A stretch of DNA of 64,000 nt from an uncultured SAR116 cluster alpha proteobacterium (GCA_902539295.1 CACBIM010000008.1:1-64000), one strand, 5' to 3'; shown: positions 19,961-31,647, counted from the first letter of the stretch. Made by a program: numbers and translations. The notes: generated by a model from the letters alone, not told the origin.

Positions 19961-21225
19961 CAGATATTGAGTTCTGGCTTTTAATTATTGCAATTTTTAT
20001 TTTAATAATAATTTCAGCTTTTTTTTCAAGCTCTGAAACAGCTTTGACTGCTGCCTCTGATGCCAGAATGCATCAATTATCGAAAAAAGGCGATAAAAGA
20101 GCTTCAATTGTCAAAGATTTAAGATCTAATCGAGATCTCTTAATTAGTACACTTTTGATAGGTAATAATGCTGTAAATGTTTTGGCATCAGCTCTTGCTA
20201 CAGGCACTGCTATAACTTTATTTGGGGAAGGCGGCGTTGCTTTTGCAGCTATTGTAATGACACTTGTTTTAGTAATTTTTGCAGAAGTTTTACCTAAAAC
20301 TTATGCTTTTAAAAATTCTGATAAATTTTCTCTAAGAGTTGCCTTGCCAGTTAAACTGACAGTTAAAATACTTAAACCGATCTCTCAACTTATTGGTTTC
20401 ACAGTATCATTGGTGTTTAAACAGCAAAAAGATACAACAAGTAATATGGAGGAGGAATTAAGAGGTTTAATTAAACTTCACAGCTCTGGCGGAGATAATT
20501 CCGATAGAGAACGTGGAGCTATGCTTTCCTCAGTTTTAGATTTAAAGATTATCACTGTTGAAGAAATAATGAAACATAGAAGTGACGTAGTTATGATTGA
20601 TTATAAAATGGATTATTCTTCAATTCTTAAACAAGTTAGAGAAAGTTCATATACGAGACATCCTGTGTTTTCTGGCAAAGTAGAAAATATAATTGGGGTC
20701 TTACATGTAAAAGATATTCTTAAAAAATTTAGTGATGATAATAGTTATAATGGCCCTTCTGATATTGGAAATATTATTTCTCAAGTTTATTTTGTTCCTG
20801 AAACCACATCTTTATATGATCAGCTTCAGGCATTTAGGAAAAGACGTGAACATTTTGCGGTAGTTGTTGATGAATACGGTGATTTTAGAGGTATCATAAC
20901 TTTAGAAGATATTTTAGAGGAAATTGTTGGTGAAATTGATGACGAGTATGACAATACTCTTCCAGGTTTATCCTCACAAAAAGATGGTTCATGGATTGTT
21001 AAAGGTGATATTACAATAAGAGATCTTAATCGAACTTTTGATATAGATTTACCAGACGAAGAAGCTAGTACAATTGCTGGATTGGTAATGTATGAGTCCA
21101 GATCTATACCATCACCTGGACAAGAGTTTAGATTTCATAATTTAAGGATAAGAATTTTAAATAAGGAACAAAATAAGATTACTTCTCTAAGGCTATGGTT
21201 TGATAAAAAAAGTTTAACGGAATAA
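19957..21225 (+). CDS. CNNM/CorC (HlyC) family CBS-domain membrane protein
   Basis: A 422-residue protein with the DUF21/CNNM transmembrane domain (about 1-190; helices at LLIIAIFILIIISAFFSS, NAVNVLASALATGTAI and FAAIVMTLVLVIFAEVLP), a CBS pair at about 205-330 (RSDVVMIDYKM, YTRHPVFSGKVENIIGVLHVKDIL, HFAVVVDEYGDFRGIITLEDILEEIVGEI) and a C-terminal CorC_HlyC domain. Relatives take part in magnesium/cobalt homeostasis; the hemolysin name is historical. It overlaps aroB by four bases and the next gene by one, in the conserved order aroB, CorC, DUF2889, bolA. Confidence 0.93.
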   Translation: MTDIEFWLLIIAIFILIIISAFFSSSETALTAASDARMHQLSKKGDKRASIVKDLRSNRDLLISTLLIGNNAVNVLASALATGTAITLFGEGGVAFAAIVMTLVLVIFAEVLPKTYAFKNSDKFSLRVALPVKLTVKILKPISQLIGFTVSLVFKQQKDTTSNMEEELRGLIKLHSSGGDNSDRERGAMLSSVLDLKIITVEEIMKHRSDVVMIDYKMDYSSILKQVRESSYTRHPVFSGKVENIIGVLHVKDILKKFSDDNSYNGPSDIGNIISQVYFVPETTSLYDQLQAFRKRREHFAVVVDEYGDFRGIITLEDILEEIVGEIDDEYDNTLPGLSSQKDGSWIVKGDITIRDLNRTFDIDLPDEEASTIAGLVMYESRSIPSPGQEFRFHNLRIRILNKEQNKITSLRLWFDKKSLTE

Positions 21226-21809
21226 TGAGCACTGAAAGTAGAAATGATGCTGAAAAAATTCTTCTTCATAAAAGAGAGGTTTCATCTGAAGGTTATATTC
21301 GAACTGACGGACTTTTTAATATTGAAGGCGCTATAACTGATAAAAAATCTTATGATATTCCAAAATCAGATGGGACAATTCTAAAAGAAGGAGAACCACT
21401 TCATCAAATGGTGGTTAAAATTACATTAGATATAAATATGACAATAATAGATGTATCAGCTGAAACTTTATCAGCTCCATATGACATATGTACTGGGGCT
21501 AATTTCAAAATTAAAGACTTGATAGGTGAACAAATTGGTCCTGGTTGGAAAAATAGAGTTAATAAAATCATTGGCAATAATGAAGGATGTACTCATGTAA
21601 GAGAGTTATTGGTTTCAATGGCAACAGTTGCTTTCCAAACCATTTATGGAGAAAAGTCTAGACAGAGTAGGGAAGCATTAAGAAATAACAAACCCAACCC
21701 TTTCCCAGAAAAAAATGGAAAACCAGCTTTACTGAATACATGCTTTGCGTTTGATGAGAGATCTGAAGTTACTGAAAAACAATGGCCAAATTATTTCAAG
21801 AAAGACTAA
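21225..21809 (+). CDS. DUF2889 family protein
   Basis: A 194-residue member of the DUF2889 family, whose function is unknown. The characteristic pattern is R-D-L-F-x-I-E-G-x-I-T-D-K (here GLFNIEGAITDKKSYDI), followed by EPLHQMVVKITLDINMTI, APYDICTGA and GCTHVRELL. It overlaps the CorC gene by one base. Its end shares a CTAA tetranucleotide with the end of convergent bolA, so each strand uses it as a stop. The position suggests cotranscription with aroKB-CorC. Confidence 0.85.
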   Translation: MSTESRNDAEKILLHKREVSSEGYIRTDGLFNIEGAITDKKSYDIPKSDGTILKEGEPLHQMVVKITLDINMTIIDVSAETLSAPYDICTGANFKIKDLIGEQIGPGWKNRVNKIIGNNEGCTHVRELLVSMATVAFQTIYGEKSRQSREALRNNKPNPFPEKNGKPALLNTCFAFDERSEVTEKQWPNYFKKD

Positions 21810-22075
21810 AATTCTGTTTGAATAGAAATTGAATGAACTCCATTTGCCCATTCTTCATTTAAAACCTCATTTATTGATCTGTGTATTTGTAGTTTATTCA
21901 TATTTTTAAAAAAATCAGATTTAATTTTTATAATAAAATGACTTTCACCTCCTTCTTTGAAACCAGTATGGCCTCTATGCATTTCTGATACATCCTGTAT
22001 TATAAGCTTTATAGGCGAAAACTCTTTTTTAAGCTTTTGCTCAATAGAGGTGGAAATTTTAATTTTTGCATTCAT
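21806..22075 (-). CDS. bolA: BolA family protein
   Basis: An 89-residue BolA-fold protein. BolA proteins pair with monothiol glutaredoxins in iron-sulfur cluster handling and in stress-linked morphology control. Seen: KLKKEFSPIKLIIQDVSEMHRGHTGF (with the conserved H-x-G region), GGESHFIIKIKSDFF and RSINEVLNEEWANGVHSISIQT. In the alphaproteobacterial cluster it precedes a J-domain gene and cobST, as here, although it points the other way. Its ATG is about 60 bases from the divergent J-domain gene. Confidence 0.93.
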   Translation of the reverse strand: MNAKIKISTSIEQKLKKEFSPIKLIIQDVSEMHRGHTGFKEGGESHFIIKIKSDFFKNMNKLQIHRSINEVLNEEWANGVHSISIQTEF

Positions 22076-22136
22076 ATGAATACTTTAAACTAGGCTTCCT
22101 TTGTTGCAACAATTTTTTGGTAACTTATAATATATT

Positions 22137-22685
22137 GTGATGAAAACAACTATTAATAAAATTAGCACAAAAAAAAATGATATGTATGAGCATAAATGCG
22201 CTCATTCTTCTTGTGACAAGATAGGGGAATTTAAAGCTCCAGTTTCTAGAGAAAGCATAAATGAATATATCTATTTTTGTCTTGATCATATAAGAGAATA
22301 TAATAAAAATTGGAATTATTATGAGGGCTTAAATAATGAAGAAATTGAGTCAGAAATAAGAAAAGCAACCACTTGGGAAAGGCCTACATGGCCAATGAAA
22401 GATGGAGTTAAAAAAAATTGGGGTGATATAAATTTTGAATTTCATGATTTTGATAATTTAAATAATAAAGAAATAGAAAAAAAAGAAGCTAATTATTCAT
22501 TGGAAGAGGTTAAAGCTTTTAAAATATTCAATATTCCACCTACAAAAAATACTGAAATAATTAAAAAAACTTATAAAAAATTGGTAAAAAAATATCATCC
22601 CGATTACAATATGGGCAATAAAGAATATGAAAATAAGATCAAAGAAATTAACCAAGCTTATAATGATATAAAAGATATAAAATAA
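22137..22685 (+). CDS. J-domain (DnaJ-like) protein
   Basis: A 182-residue protein with a C-terminal J domain at about 118-182: EVKAFKIFNIPPTKNTEIIKK and the essential HPD tripeptide in KYHPDYNMGNKEYENKI. The N-terminal part has possible metal-binding cysteines (YEHKCAHSSCDKIGEF and YFCLDHI) and a Trp-rich segment RKATTWERPTWPM. This is the J-domain protein that precedes cobS in many alphaproteobacteria. It likely recruits DnaK; the client is unknown. cobS follows after 18 bases. Confidence 0.88.
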   Translation: MMKTTINKISTKKNDMYEHKCAHSSCDKIGEFKAPVSRESINEYIYFCLDHIREYNKNWNYYEGLNNEEIESEIRKATTWERPTWPMKDGVKKNWGDINFEFHDFDNLNNKEIEKKEANYSLEEVKAFKIFNIPPTKNTEIIKKTYKKLVKKYHPDYNMGNKEYENKIKEINQAYNDIKDIK

Positions 22686-22703
22686 ATAAGAAGAAGAAAA
22701 AAA

Positions 22704-23687
22704 ATGGAAAATAAACAAACACATTCACTTGATGAACCTGATGTAGTTGTGGATACAAAATCACTTTTCAATATAGATGTAGACTTTGAGGTAAAAGGAT
22801 TTTCAAAAGGATCTGATTACGTACCTGAAATTGACCCAGCTTATCTTTTTGACAAAGATACCACACAAGCAATCCTTGCAGGCTTTTCAAGAAATAGACG
22901 TGTTATGATCCAAGGGTATCACGGAACAGGGAAATCGACTCATATTGAACAAGTAGCCGCAAGACTGAACTGGCCATGCATAAGAATTAACTTAGACAGT
23001 CATATAAGTAGAATTGATCTAATTGGCAAAGATGCAATTGTGATTAAAAATGGAACACAAGTTACTGAATTTAAGGAAGGTATATTGCCTTGGGCTGTCC
23101 AAAGCCCAATGGCCCTAGTATTTGACGAATATGATGCAGGAAGAGCAGATGTTATGTTTGTAATTCAAAGGGTATTGGAATCAGGTGGAAAACTTACACT
23201 ACTAGATACAAATAAAGTTATAAGCCCTCACAATTCATTTAGATTATTCGCAACAGCTAATACAGTTGGATTGGGGGACACAACTGGTCTATACCATGGC
23301 ACTCAGCAAATAAACCAAGGTCAAATGGATAGATGGTCAATTGTTGCTTCACTCAATTACTTGCCAGTAGATGCAGAAGTAGAAATAGTACTTGCAAAAG
23401 TACCATCTTGGAAAACAGAAAATGGTAAAAAGACCATACAAAAAATGGTCTCTTTAGCTGGCCTTACCAGAAACGGATTTATGTCAGGAGATATTTCAAC
23501 CATTATGTCTCCTAGAACGGTAATTACCTGGGCAGAAAATGCAGAAATTCTTGGTGATATAAGTTTAAGTTTTAATTTATCTTTTCTTAACAAATGTGAT
23601 GAAATTGAAAGAGATATTGTCAAAGAATATTACCAAAGATGCTTTGATATTGATTTAGGAATTTCTAAAAACCTTGAGGCAAGTTAA
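22704..23687 (+). CDS. cobS: CobS-like AAA+ (MoxR-type) ATPase
   Basis: 327 residues. Walker A is [15 protein letters not shown] at about residue 72-80, Walker B is [10 protein letters not shown] near residue 140, and sensor and arginine regions follow ([34 protein letters not shown]). This matches CobS, the ATPase subunit of the aerobic cobaltochelatase CobNST. No cobN or other aerobic cobalamin gene is in the window, so assignment to B12 synthesis is not proven. The stop overlaps the cobT start (TAATG). Confidence 0.93.
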   Translation: MENKQTHSLDEPDVVVDTKSLFNIDVDFEVKGFSKGSDYVPEIDPAYLFDKDTTQAILAGFSRNRRVMIQGYHGTGKSTHIEQVAARLNWPCIRINLDSHISRIDLIGKDAIVIKNGTQVTEFKEGILPWAVQSPMALVFDEYDAGRADVMFVIQRVLESGGKLTLLDTNKVISPHNSFRLFATANTVGLGDTTGLYHGTQQINQGQMDRWSIVASLNYLPVDAEVEIVLAKVPSWKTENGKKTIQKMVSLAGLTRNGFMSGDISTIMSPRTVITWAENAEILGDISLSFNLSFLNKCDEIERDIVKEYYQRCFDIDLGISKNLEAS

Positions 23688-25513
23688 TGCCCGAAAAGGA
23701 TGTTGAAGCTCAATTTCAAGAAGCTGTAGCATCAACATTACGTGCCATGGCTGGTGGTACAGAACATGATGTTGTCTTTGTTGGGGATAATACATTTTTA
23801 CACCATGATAAAGTTCGACTCCCAAAATTAAATGATATTACAAATGACAGTCCACGTTTAAGGGGTGAAGCAGATACAATTGCCCTTTGGATAAAATACC
23901 ATAATCCTAAACTAGATAAAGAATTTGCCCCCAAAGGTTCACTTCAAAAAGAAATATATGACTCTGCAGAGTATGCTCGGGTTGAAGCTCTTGGCAGTAT
24001 ATATATGCCAGGTGTATCTTCGAATATTGATGCAAAAATAAACCACGAATATAAAAAAAATAAGCTTCCACTTCCAGGTGATAATAATGATAGTGCATTA
24101 GCCCAAGTAATGCATTTACTAATAAGGGAAAAGCTAACTGGAAGAAAAAGCCCACCTGACATTAATGAGATTCTTAATATTTGGAAACCATGGATAACCT
24201 CTAGAATAGGAAATTCACTTAATGAATTATCTTCGATAATTGGTGATCAAAAAGCATTTGCACAAGAGATACAGAAGGTTATAAATAATTTAGAAGACAC
24301 CCTTTCAGACTCAAATTCTAGTGAAGATGAAGACAATGATAATAACGATGATAATAATGAAAATGAAGAAGAAAACGAAAATCAACAATCTGCCCTTGGT
24401 GAAGAGTCTAGTGAAAGAAGTGGTGAGGAAGAGGAAGATAGTGAACAAGGTGATAGCGAAGGTGTAGACGAGTCAGATGACGGTGAATTTGGTGAGACTG
24501 ACAGTGAAATGCCTGGAAATCCATCTACGTTTAAACCTACTAATGAGCAGGAAAATCAGATTAATTATAAAATATTTACTACGCAATTTGATGAAGTAGT
24601 AAGTGCTCAAGAATTATGTGATTTTGAAGAACTAAAAAGATTACGAACTCAACTTGATAGACAACTGGAGTCCCTACAGGGTGTTGTATCTAAACTTGCA
24701 AATCGTTTGCAGAGAAAATTACTGGCAAAACAGAATAGATCTTGGGAGTTTGATTTAGAGGAAGGTATACTTGATGCTGGTAGACTTTCAAGGGTCGTTA
24801 CACAACCACTTTATCCACTATCATATAAAGTTGAAACAGATGTTAATTTTAGAGATACTGTTGTAACACTTTTAATTGATAACTCTGGCTCCATGAGAGG
24901 CAGACCTATAACAATAGCCGCACTTTCAGCAGATATTTTATCAAGAACATTAGAAAGATGTGCAGTAAAAGTTGAGGTACTAGGTTTTACTACTAAAGCA
25001 TGGAAAGGTGGCCAAACAAGAGAAAAATGGCAACAAGAAGGAAGAGCAAATAATCCAGGAAGATTAAACGACTTAAGGCACATTATTTATAAGGCTGCTG
25101 AAGAGCCATGGAGACGCGCCAGAAATAATCTTGGGCTAATGCTTAGGGAAGGAATATTGAAAGAAAACATAGACGGTGAGGCTCTTGACTGGGCTCATAA
25201 AAGACTCTTATCTCGTTATGAAGAACGAAGAATATTAATGGTCATTTCTGATGGAGCGCCAGTCGATGATTCAACTTTATCAGCTAATTCTGGCAATTAT
25301 CTGGAATCTCATTTGAGAAATGTAATCAATTATATTGAAAACAAATCACCAGTTGAGTTATTAGCCATTGGTATCGGGCATGATGTCACAAGATATTATT
25401 CAAAAGCAGTTACTTTAACCGATGCAGAACAACTTGGAGGAGCAGTAACAGAACAACTAGCTAATTTATTTGAGGAAAAAAGACCACAAAAATTATACAA
25501 AAATGCATCTTAA
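23687..25513 (+). CDS. cobT: CobT-like von Willebrand factor A protein
   Basis: 608 residues with an N-terminal helical domain (about 1-200), a very acidic Asp/Glu/Asn-rich central linker (about 205-275) and a C-terminal VWA domain. The metal-ion-dependent adhesion site is [22 protein letters not shown] near residue 400, with [14 protein letters not shown] around residue 525. This is the typical CobT layout; CobT forms a chaperone-like complex with CobS. It is directly coupled to cobS. The acidic linker is compositionally unusual but common in the family. Confidence 0.93.
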   Translation: MPEKDVEAQFQEAVASTLRAMAGGTEHDVVFVGDNTFLHHDKVRLPKLNDITNDSPRLRGEADTIALWIKYHNPKLDKEFAPKGSLQKEIYDSAEYARVEALGSIYMPGVSSNIDAKINHEYKKNKLPLPGDNNDSALAQVMHLLIREKLTGRKSPPDINEILNIWKPWITSRIGNSLNELSSIIGDQKAFAQEIQKVINNLEDTLSDSNSSEDEDNDNNDDNNENEEENENQQSALGEESSERSGEEEEDSEQGDSEGVDESDDGEFGETDSEMPGNPSTFKPTNEQENQINYKIFTTQFDEVVSAQELCDFEELKRLRTQLDRQLESLQGVVSKLANRLQRKLLAKQNRSWEFDLEEGILDAGRLSRVVTQPLYPLSYKVETDVNFRDTVVTLLIDNSGSMRGRPITIAALSADILSRTLERCAVKVEVLGFTTKAWKGGQTREKWQQEGRANNPGRLNDLRHIIYKAAEEPWRRARNNLGLMLREGILKENIDGEALDWAHKRLLSRYEERRILMVISDGAPVDDSTLSANSGNYLESHLRNVINYIENKSPVELLAIGIGHDVTRYYSKAVTLTDAEQLGGAVTEQLANLFEEKRPQKLYKNAS

Positions 25514-25517
25514 AAAA

Positions 25518-25802
25518 TTATTTGTTTTTAGCTTGCACTAACTGAAGTTTTAACTTTTGTGCTTTTTCAGTAAGATGTGAATTGCTACTATTTAAAAGGA
25601 ATTCATCCAATCCACCCTTTTTCTCAACTGTTCTTATCGTTGAAGCTGCAACTCTAAATTGAAGCGTTTTACCTAAAATAGAACTATGCATTGAACTTTT
25701 TTGAAGATTTGGTAAAAACCTTCTTTTAGTTCTATTATTGGCTTTACTGACATTATTACCTGTCATAACCTTTTTGCCTGATAATTCACATACTCTTGAC
25801 AT
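25518..25802 (-). CDS. rpmB: 50S ribosomal protein L28
   Basis: 94 residues when started at ATG 25800-25802, which has a GGAG site at a proper distance; a longer version beginning MEIK at 25814 is possible but would swallow that site. Family signature: MSRVCELSGKKVMTGNNVSKANNRTKRRFLPNLQ and LQFRVAASTIRTVEKKGGLDEFLL. It ends four bases from the convergent cobT. The cobST-rpmB neighbourhood is conserved in alphaproteobacteria. Confidence 0.97.
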   Translation of the reverse strand: MSRVCELSGKKVMTGNNVSKANNRTKRRFLPNLQKSSMHSSILGKTLQFRVAASTIRTVEKKGGLDEFLLNSSNSHLTEKAQKLKLQLVQAKNK

Positions 25803-25891
25803 CTTAATCTCCAAATAATTGTGCTTGTATAAGCTAGGTTATGTTAATCGTCAAGTATGTATAGAATATTTATTCTTTTAATATTAAGCGA

Positions 25892-26959
25892 TCATAATAT
25901 TGAATTTAATTTTATAGCTTCTTTGTAATTAAGTGCCCCTACAGCTTCTAAAATGGATTTAAACCCATCTCTTTTTAAGTATTGATCAATTTCATTTGTA
26001 ATTACTTTTACTATATTGGGCCCTTGATATAGTAACCCTGTATAAAGCTGGACCAAACTAGCTCCAACTAGAATTTTTGTATAAGCTTGTCTTGCATTTT
26101 CAATGCCGCCAACACCCACAAGCCCTATTTTACCCTTTGAGTGATTATTTATATAATCCAATAGTTTTGTTGATTTTTCAAAAATTGGTTGTCCTGATAA
26201 CCCGCCTGAAACTAATTTGCTCTTTCTAAGAAAATCAGAGGGCAACTCTATTGACGTATTAGAAACTATTATTGCATCTATTTTCTTTGCTAGAGCAACT
26301 TCAATAATTTTGTCGATTTGAGAATATTTTTCGTCAGGTGAAATTTTTAAAAAAATTGGTGTATATTTGCTATTTTGGTTCATACCTTCCTTAGTTGCTT
26401 CTATTACTTCTAAGAGCAAATCTTTATCATGAAATTTCCTAAGATATGGGGTATTTGGACTGGAAATATTTATTGCTAAATAATCACAATAATTTGACAA
26501 ATTACTCGAGGTCACTTTAAAATCTTCGATTGGATTTTTTGATTCTTTATTTGGACCAATATTTACTCCTAAAACTCCATCTCTTCTTTTACAATCAATA
26601 AGTCTCTTTTTAACAATTTCCATTCCGTCATTATTAAAACCATAGCTATTTATTACAGCTCTATCTTTATATAATCTAAACACTCTTGGCTTATTATTAC
26701 CTTCTTGAGGAAATGGAGTAACAGTCCCCACTTCAACAGATGAGAACCCCAATTGAAAAATACCTTGAAAACATTGACCTGATTTATCAAAACCTGCGGC
26801 CAGGCCTACAGGATTTTTGAATTTTAAATTAGCTATTCTTGTATATAAATTTTTGGTCCTATAGCTTATAAAATAATTTCTAGAGAGCATAGATACTGCT
26901 AATTTATGTGCAGTTTCTGGATCAAAAAAATTTAAAAAGTATTTGATTAAATTATTCAT
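25892..26959 (-). CDS. pyrD: Dihydroorotate dehydrogenase (quinone), class 2
   Basis: Oxidises dihydroorotate to orotate and passes electrons to the quinone pool at the membrane. The 355-residue protein has an N-terminal amphipathic extension (NNLIKYFLNFFDPETAHKLAV) typical of class 2, then NPVGLAAGFDKSGQ, VEVGTVTPFPQEGN, NSYGFNNDGM, INISSPNTPYLR with the catalytic Ser, KISPD and GVGGIENARQAYTKILVGASLVQLYTGLLYQGP. Complete. pyrF, a later pathway step, is in the window at 49.2 kb but is not linked. Confidence 0.97.
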   Translation of the reverse strand: MNNLIKYFLNFFDPETAHKLAVSMLSRNYFISYRTKNLYTRIANLKFKNPVGLAAGFDKSGQCFQGIFQLGFSSVEVGTVTPFPQEGNNKPRVFRLYKDRAVINSYGFNNDGMEIVKKRLIDCKRRDGVLGVNIGPNKESKNPIEDFKVTSSNLSNYCDYLAINISSPNTPYLRKFHDKDLLLEVIEATKEGMNQNSKYTPIFLKISPDEKYSQIDKIIEVALAKKIDAIIVSNTSIELPSDFLRKSKLVSGGLSGQPIFEKSTKLLDYINNHSKGKIGLVGVGGIENARQAYTKILVGASLVQLYTGLLYQGPNIVKVITNEIDQYLKRDGFKSILEAVGALNYKEAIKLNSIL

Positions 26960-27033
26960 TGGGAAAGCCTTGCCAAATTTATCTTATAATGGCAAGTCTT
27001 AGTATTATATATTATAGAAAGTGTTAAAAGACT

Positions 27034-27873
27034 ATGGATGCTATAACTTGGATTAATGGTAATTGGATAGAAGGCAATCCTCCAATTTTAGGACCAATGA
27101 CTCAATCAACTTGGCTTGGTTCACTCGTGTTTGATGGCGCGAGAAGAATTAATGGAAAATATCCAGATTTAGATTTACATTGCGACAGGTTAATTAAAAG
27201 CTCAGAAAGAATGGGCCTTAAATCTCCTAAATCTGCTAGTGAAATATTAAATATATGCATAGAAGGATGTTTAAGATTTGATAGTAGCAAAGATTTATAC
27301 ATTAAGCCTTTGATTTGGGCGGAAGATGGAATAGGAATTATTGCACCAGATCCGGAAAGTACAAAGCTAGCTGTGTGTATTTTTCCTGCACCTTTACCTG
27401 AAGGAGGAATGTCTGCATGCCTCTCAAGTTACATAAGACCTATGGAAAATGCAGCGCCGACAGATTCAAAAGCAGCAGCGCTATACGCAAACACAGGTCG
27501 AGCAGTAAGAGAAGCAAAGGCAAAGGGATATGATAACTGTGTAATTTGTGATCATGAGGGATATGTTGCGGAATTTACAGTTGCTAATTTGTTTAAAGTA
27601 AAAAATAAAATTGTTTACACTCCCAAACCAACTGGTACCTTTTTAGTTGGTATTACAAGAAATCGAGTTATAAACCTTTTAGTAGAGTTAGGCATTGAAG
27701 TTATTGAAAGTAAGATTAAACCTGAAGAACTTCTGGAAGCAGATGAAATTTTTTGTTCTGGAAATTATGTTAAATTAAGAAAAATTGTTAAGTACGAAAA
27801 TAAAAACTTTAAGAATACACCAATATTTGATTTGGCTTATAAAGCTTATTGGGATTGGATGAAAACTATTTAA
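27034..27873 (+). CDS. ilvE: Branched-chain amino acid aminotransferase-like (class IV PLP) enzyme
   Basis: 279 residues of the fold-type IV aminotransferase family. Seen: WINGNWIEGNPPILGPMTQSTWLGSLVFDGAR, DLHCDRLIKSSERMGL, YIKPLIWAEDG, NTGRAVREAKAKGYDNCVI (containing the region around the PLP lysine K in EAKAKGYD), EFTVANLFKVK and GITRNRVINLL. Branched-chain aminotransferase is the best fit; D-amino acid aminotransferase or aminodeoxychorismate lyase are alternatives of the same fold. Its last 8 bases overlap the 3' end of convergent lysK. Confidence 0.82.
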   Translation: MDAITWINGNWIEGNPPILGPMTQSTWLGSLVFDGARRINGKYPDLDLHCDRLIKSSERMGLKSPKSASEILNICIEGCLRFDSSKDLYIKPLIWAEDGIGIIAPDPESTKLAVCIFPAPLPEGGMSACLSSYIRPMENAAPTDSKAAALYANTGRAVREAKAKGYDNCVICDHEGYVAEFTVANLFKVKNKIVYTPKPTGTFLVGITRNRVINLLVELGIEVIESKIKPEELLEADEIFCSGNYVKLRKIVKYENKNFKNTPIFDLAYKAYWDWMKTI

Positions 27874-29473
27874 GCTTTCCTAAAAGAGCATCATCAATTA
27901 AACTTTTAGTTTCTTCTATCCCATAAAGTGAGATAAAAGAACCCATTCTAGGACCTTCACTCTGACCGAGTAATATTTCATATAAGCTTTTAAACCAATC
28001 TCTGAGATTTTCAAAATTATTTTCTTTTCCTATTGAAAAAACTAGTTTTTGTATTTCCTCAGATGATGAAGATTTTTCTAATTTTGTTAAACCGGTAGAC
28101 AATTCTTTTAATGCTTTTGTCTCATTATCATCCGGCAGACGATATTTCTTATTTGGTTTAATCATATCATTAAAATATACAACTGATAGATTAACCATAT
28201 TTTCTAGAAATTTATTTTTCTTTGATTTGGCTCCAGGTGCGTATTTTTCAATAAAGCCCCAAATAATCTCTGGATCTTCTGCGTGGCATACAGAAGCAAG
28301 GTTTAGTAAAAGAGAAAAAGGGATAGTTATATTTTCTTTTGGAATTTCACTAGGTTGAATATTGTGAACATATAGAGAAGGATTGTTTAAACGCTCTTCA
28401 TCAGATTGAGAAATAAAATTCTTAATTTGAGTTAAATATTCATCAACTGATTTAGGAATTACATCAAAGTACAGTCTTTTTGCTCTTTTTGGGTGCCCAT
28501 ACATAAAATAAGAAAGTGATTCTTGGGGTCCATAACTTAACCACTCTTCAATAGTTAATCCGTTTCCTTTTGACTTAGAAATTTTTTCACCGTTTTGATC
28601 TAAAAATAACTCATAATTGAAGCCCTCGGGGGGTCTTGAACCAATTTGTTTATTAATTTTACTAGATAGAGAAACAGAATCTATTAAATCCTTACCAGCC
28701 ATCTCATAGTCAACTCCAAGTGCATCCCAGCGCATTGCCCAATCACATTTCCACTGTAATTTGCATTTTCCACCTGTAACAGAAATTGTAACTTTCTGAT
28801 TATCAGCTGGATCAGTGTATGTAATTGTCCCATTTTTTTTATTTATTTCATTTATGGAAACTTCAAGCACTTTTCCAGTTTTCTGACAAATAGGCAAAAA
28901 AGGTGAATAAGTTTTCCTTCTTTCTTCTCCGAGTGTAGGAAGTATTATTTGCTTTATTTTCTCATAATTGTCTAAAACCTTAATTAAAGTTTTGTCAAAT
29001 AAGCCGCTTTTATAGCAATCAGTTGCGCTATAAAATTCGTATTCAAAATCAAAACTATCTAAAAATGATTTAAGTCTTGAATTATTATGCTCTCCAAATG
29101 ATGGATGAGTCTGAAAGGGGTCTGGAACTTTAGTAAGTGGGTGACCAATGTAATTAGACATACTTTCCTGGTTAGGAATATTTGAAGGAACTTTGCGTAA
29201 ACCATCCATATCATCTGAAAAGCAAATTAATTTTGAAGACCTGCCTGTTAATAAGGTAAAAGCCTTTCTGACAAGATTGGTTCTGAAAACCTCACAAAAA
29301 GTTCCTATATGCGGAAGCCCTGAAGGGCCATAACCAGTCTCAAAGACTACTAACTTATCCTCAGGAAGGTATTTTAGCCTATTAATTATTTTTTTAGCTT
29401 CTTGGAAAGGCCAAGTGTTACACTTTTCAAGAGCTAGCTTGCTAAAATCATCTATTTTTAAGTTTGTTGTCAT
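27866..29473 (-). CDS. lysK: Lysyl-tRNA synthetase, class I
   Basis: 535 residues. Alphaproteobacteria and archaea use this class I enzyme in place of the class II LysRS of most bacteria. The ATP-site HIGH-like motif is GPSGLPHIGTFCEV near residue 50 and the KMSKS-like motif is GEKISKSKGNGLTI near residue 294. Other family blocks: RWDALGVDYEMAGKDL and EGFNYELFLDQNG. It is complete and about 100 bases downstream of groEL, separated from it by a terminator. Confidence 0.97.
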   Translation of the reverse strand: MTTNLKIDDFSKLALEKCNTWPFQEAKKIINRLKYLPEDKLVVFETGYGPSGLPHIGTFCEVFRTNLVRKAFTLLTGRSSKLICFSDDMDGLRKVPSNIPNQESMSNYIGHPLTKVPDPFQTHPSFGEHNNSRLKSFLDSFDFEYEFYSATDCYKSGLFDKTLIKVLDNYEKIKQIILPTLGEERRKTYSPFLPICQKTGKVLEVSINEINKKNGTITYTDPADNQKVTISVTGGKCKLQWKCDWAMRWDALGVDYEMAGKDLIDSVSLSSKINKQIGSRPPEGFNYELFLDQNGEKISKSKGNGLTIEEWLSYGPQESLSYFMYGHPKRAKRLYFDVIPKSVDEYLTQIKNFISQSDEERLNNPSLYVHNIQPSEIPKENITIPFSLLLNLASVCHAEDPEIIWGFIEKYAPGAKSKKNKFLENMVNLSVVYFNDMIKPNKKYRLPDDNETKALKELSTGLTKLEKSSSSEEIQKLVFSIGKENNFENLRDWFKSLYEILLGQSEGPRMGSFISLYGIEETKSLIDDALLGKLK

Positions 29474-29539
29474 TGAACTTGTTATGTTTTCAATTTGTAT
29501 ATATTTTTTTATAAAGAATTAAAATCTTTAAATAAAAAA

Positions 29540-29558
29540 GGCCGGCAAAAAGCCGGCC
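29540..29558 (-). terminator. Intrinsic terminator of groESL
   Basis: A 7-bp all-GC stem (GGCCGGC / GCCGGCC) with a 5-base loop, located 21 bases past the groEL stop. On the minus strand it is followed by TTTTTTATT, the U-tract of a rho-independent terminator. It is one of the few GC-rich stretches in this AT-rich region and separates groEL from lysK. Confidence 0.9.
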
Positions 29559-29578
29559 CAAAATATTATTTTAGTTGG

Positions 29579-31300
<1,722 letters not shown>

Positions 31301-31585
31301 TTAAAGTACGCCCATTATGTCAGATTCTTTCATTATTAAGTAATCTTCATTATCGATTTTTACTTCAGTTCCTGACCATTTACCAAAAAGAACAGTGTCA
31401 CCTGCTTTGACATCCAGTGGCATAATCTTTCCACTATCATCACGAGCACCATTTCCTACTGCAATAATTTTTCCTTGCATTGGTTTTTCTTGTGCACTGT
31501 CTGGAATTATAATTCCGCTTGCAGTTTTTTCTTCACCATCAAGGCGCTTGACTACAACACGGTCATGGAGTGGCCTAAATTTCAT
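31301..31585 (-). CDS. groS: Co-chaperonin GroES
   Basis: 94 residues, the normal size. [36 protein letters not shown] and the C-terminal [15 protein letters not shown] are typical; the mobile loop [11 protein letters not shown] binds GroEL. A strong GAGGAG site precedes the ATG. First gene of the groESL operon, with the CIRCE operator between it and the promoter. Confidence 0.99.
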   Translation of the reverse strand: MKFRPLHDRVVVKRLDGEEKTASGIIIPDSAQEKPMQGKIIAVGNGARDDSGKIMPLDVKAGDTVLFGKWSGTEVKIDNEDYLIMKESDIMGVL

Positions 31586-31620
31586 AGTTATCTCCTCATA
31601 TCCTTTTAAAAATTAAGTTA

Positions 31621-31647
31621 TTAGCACTCTCACATTGAGAGTGCTAA
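31621..31647 (-). promoter_or_regulatory. CIRCE operator (HrcA-binding site)
   Basis: A perfect CIRCE inverted repeat: TTAGCACTC, a 9-base spacer, and GAGTGCTAA. It lies 36 to 62 bases upstream of the groES start. By established knowledge HrcA binds this element and represses groESL until heat shock or a shortage of free GroEL. hrcA itself is not in the window. Confidence 0.97.

Noticed and set aside
22704..25513. CobS/CobT as proof of vitamin B12 synthesis
   Set aside because: These two genes alone are not enough; cobN and the other pathway genes are not in the window.
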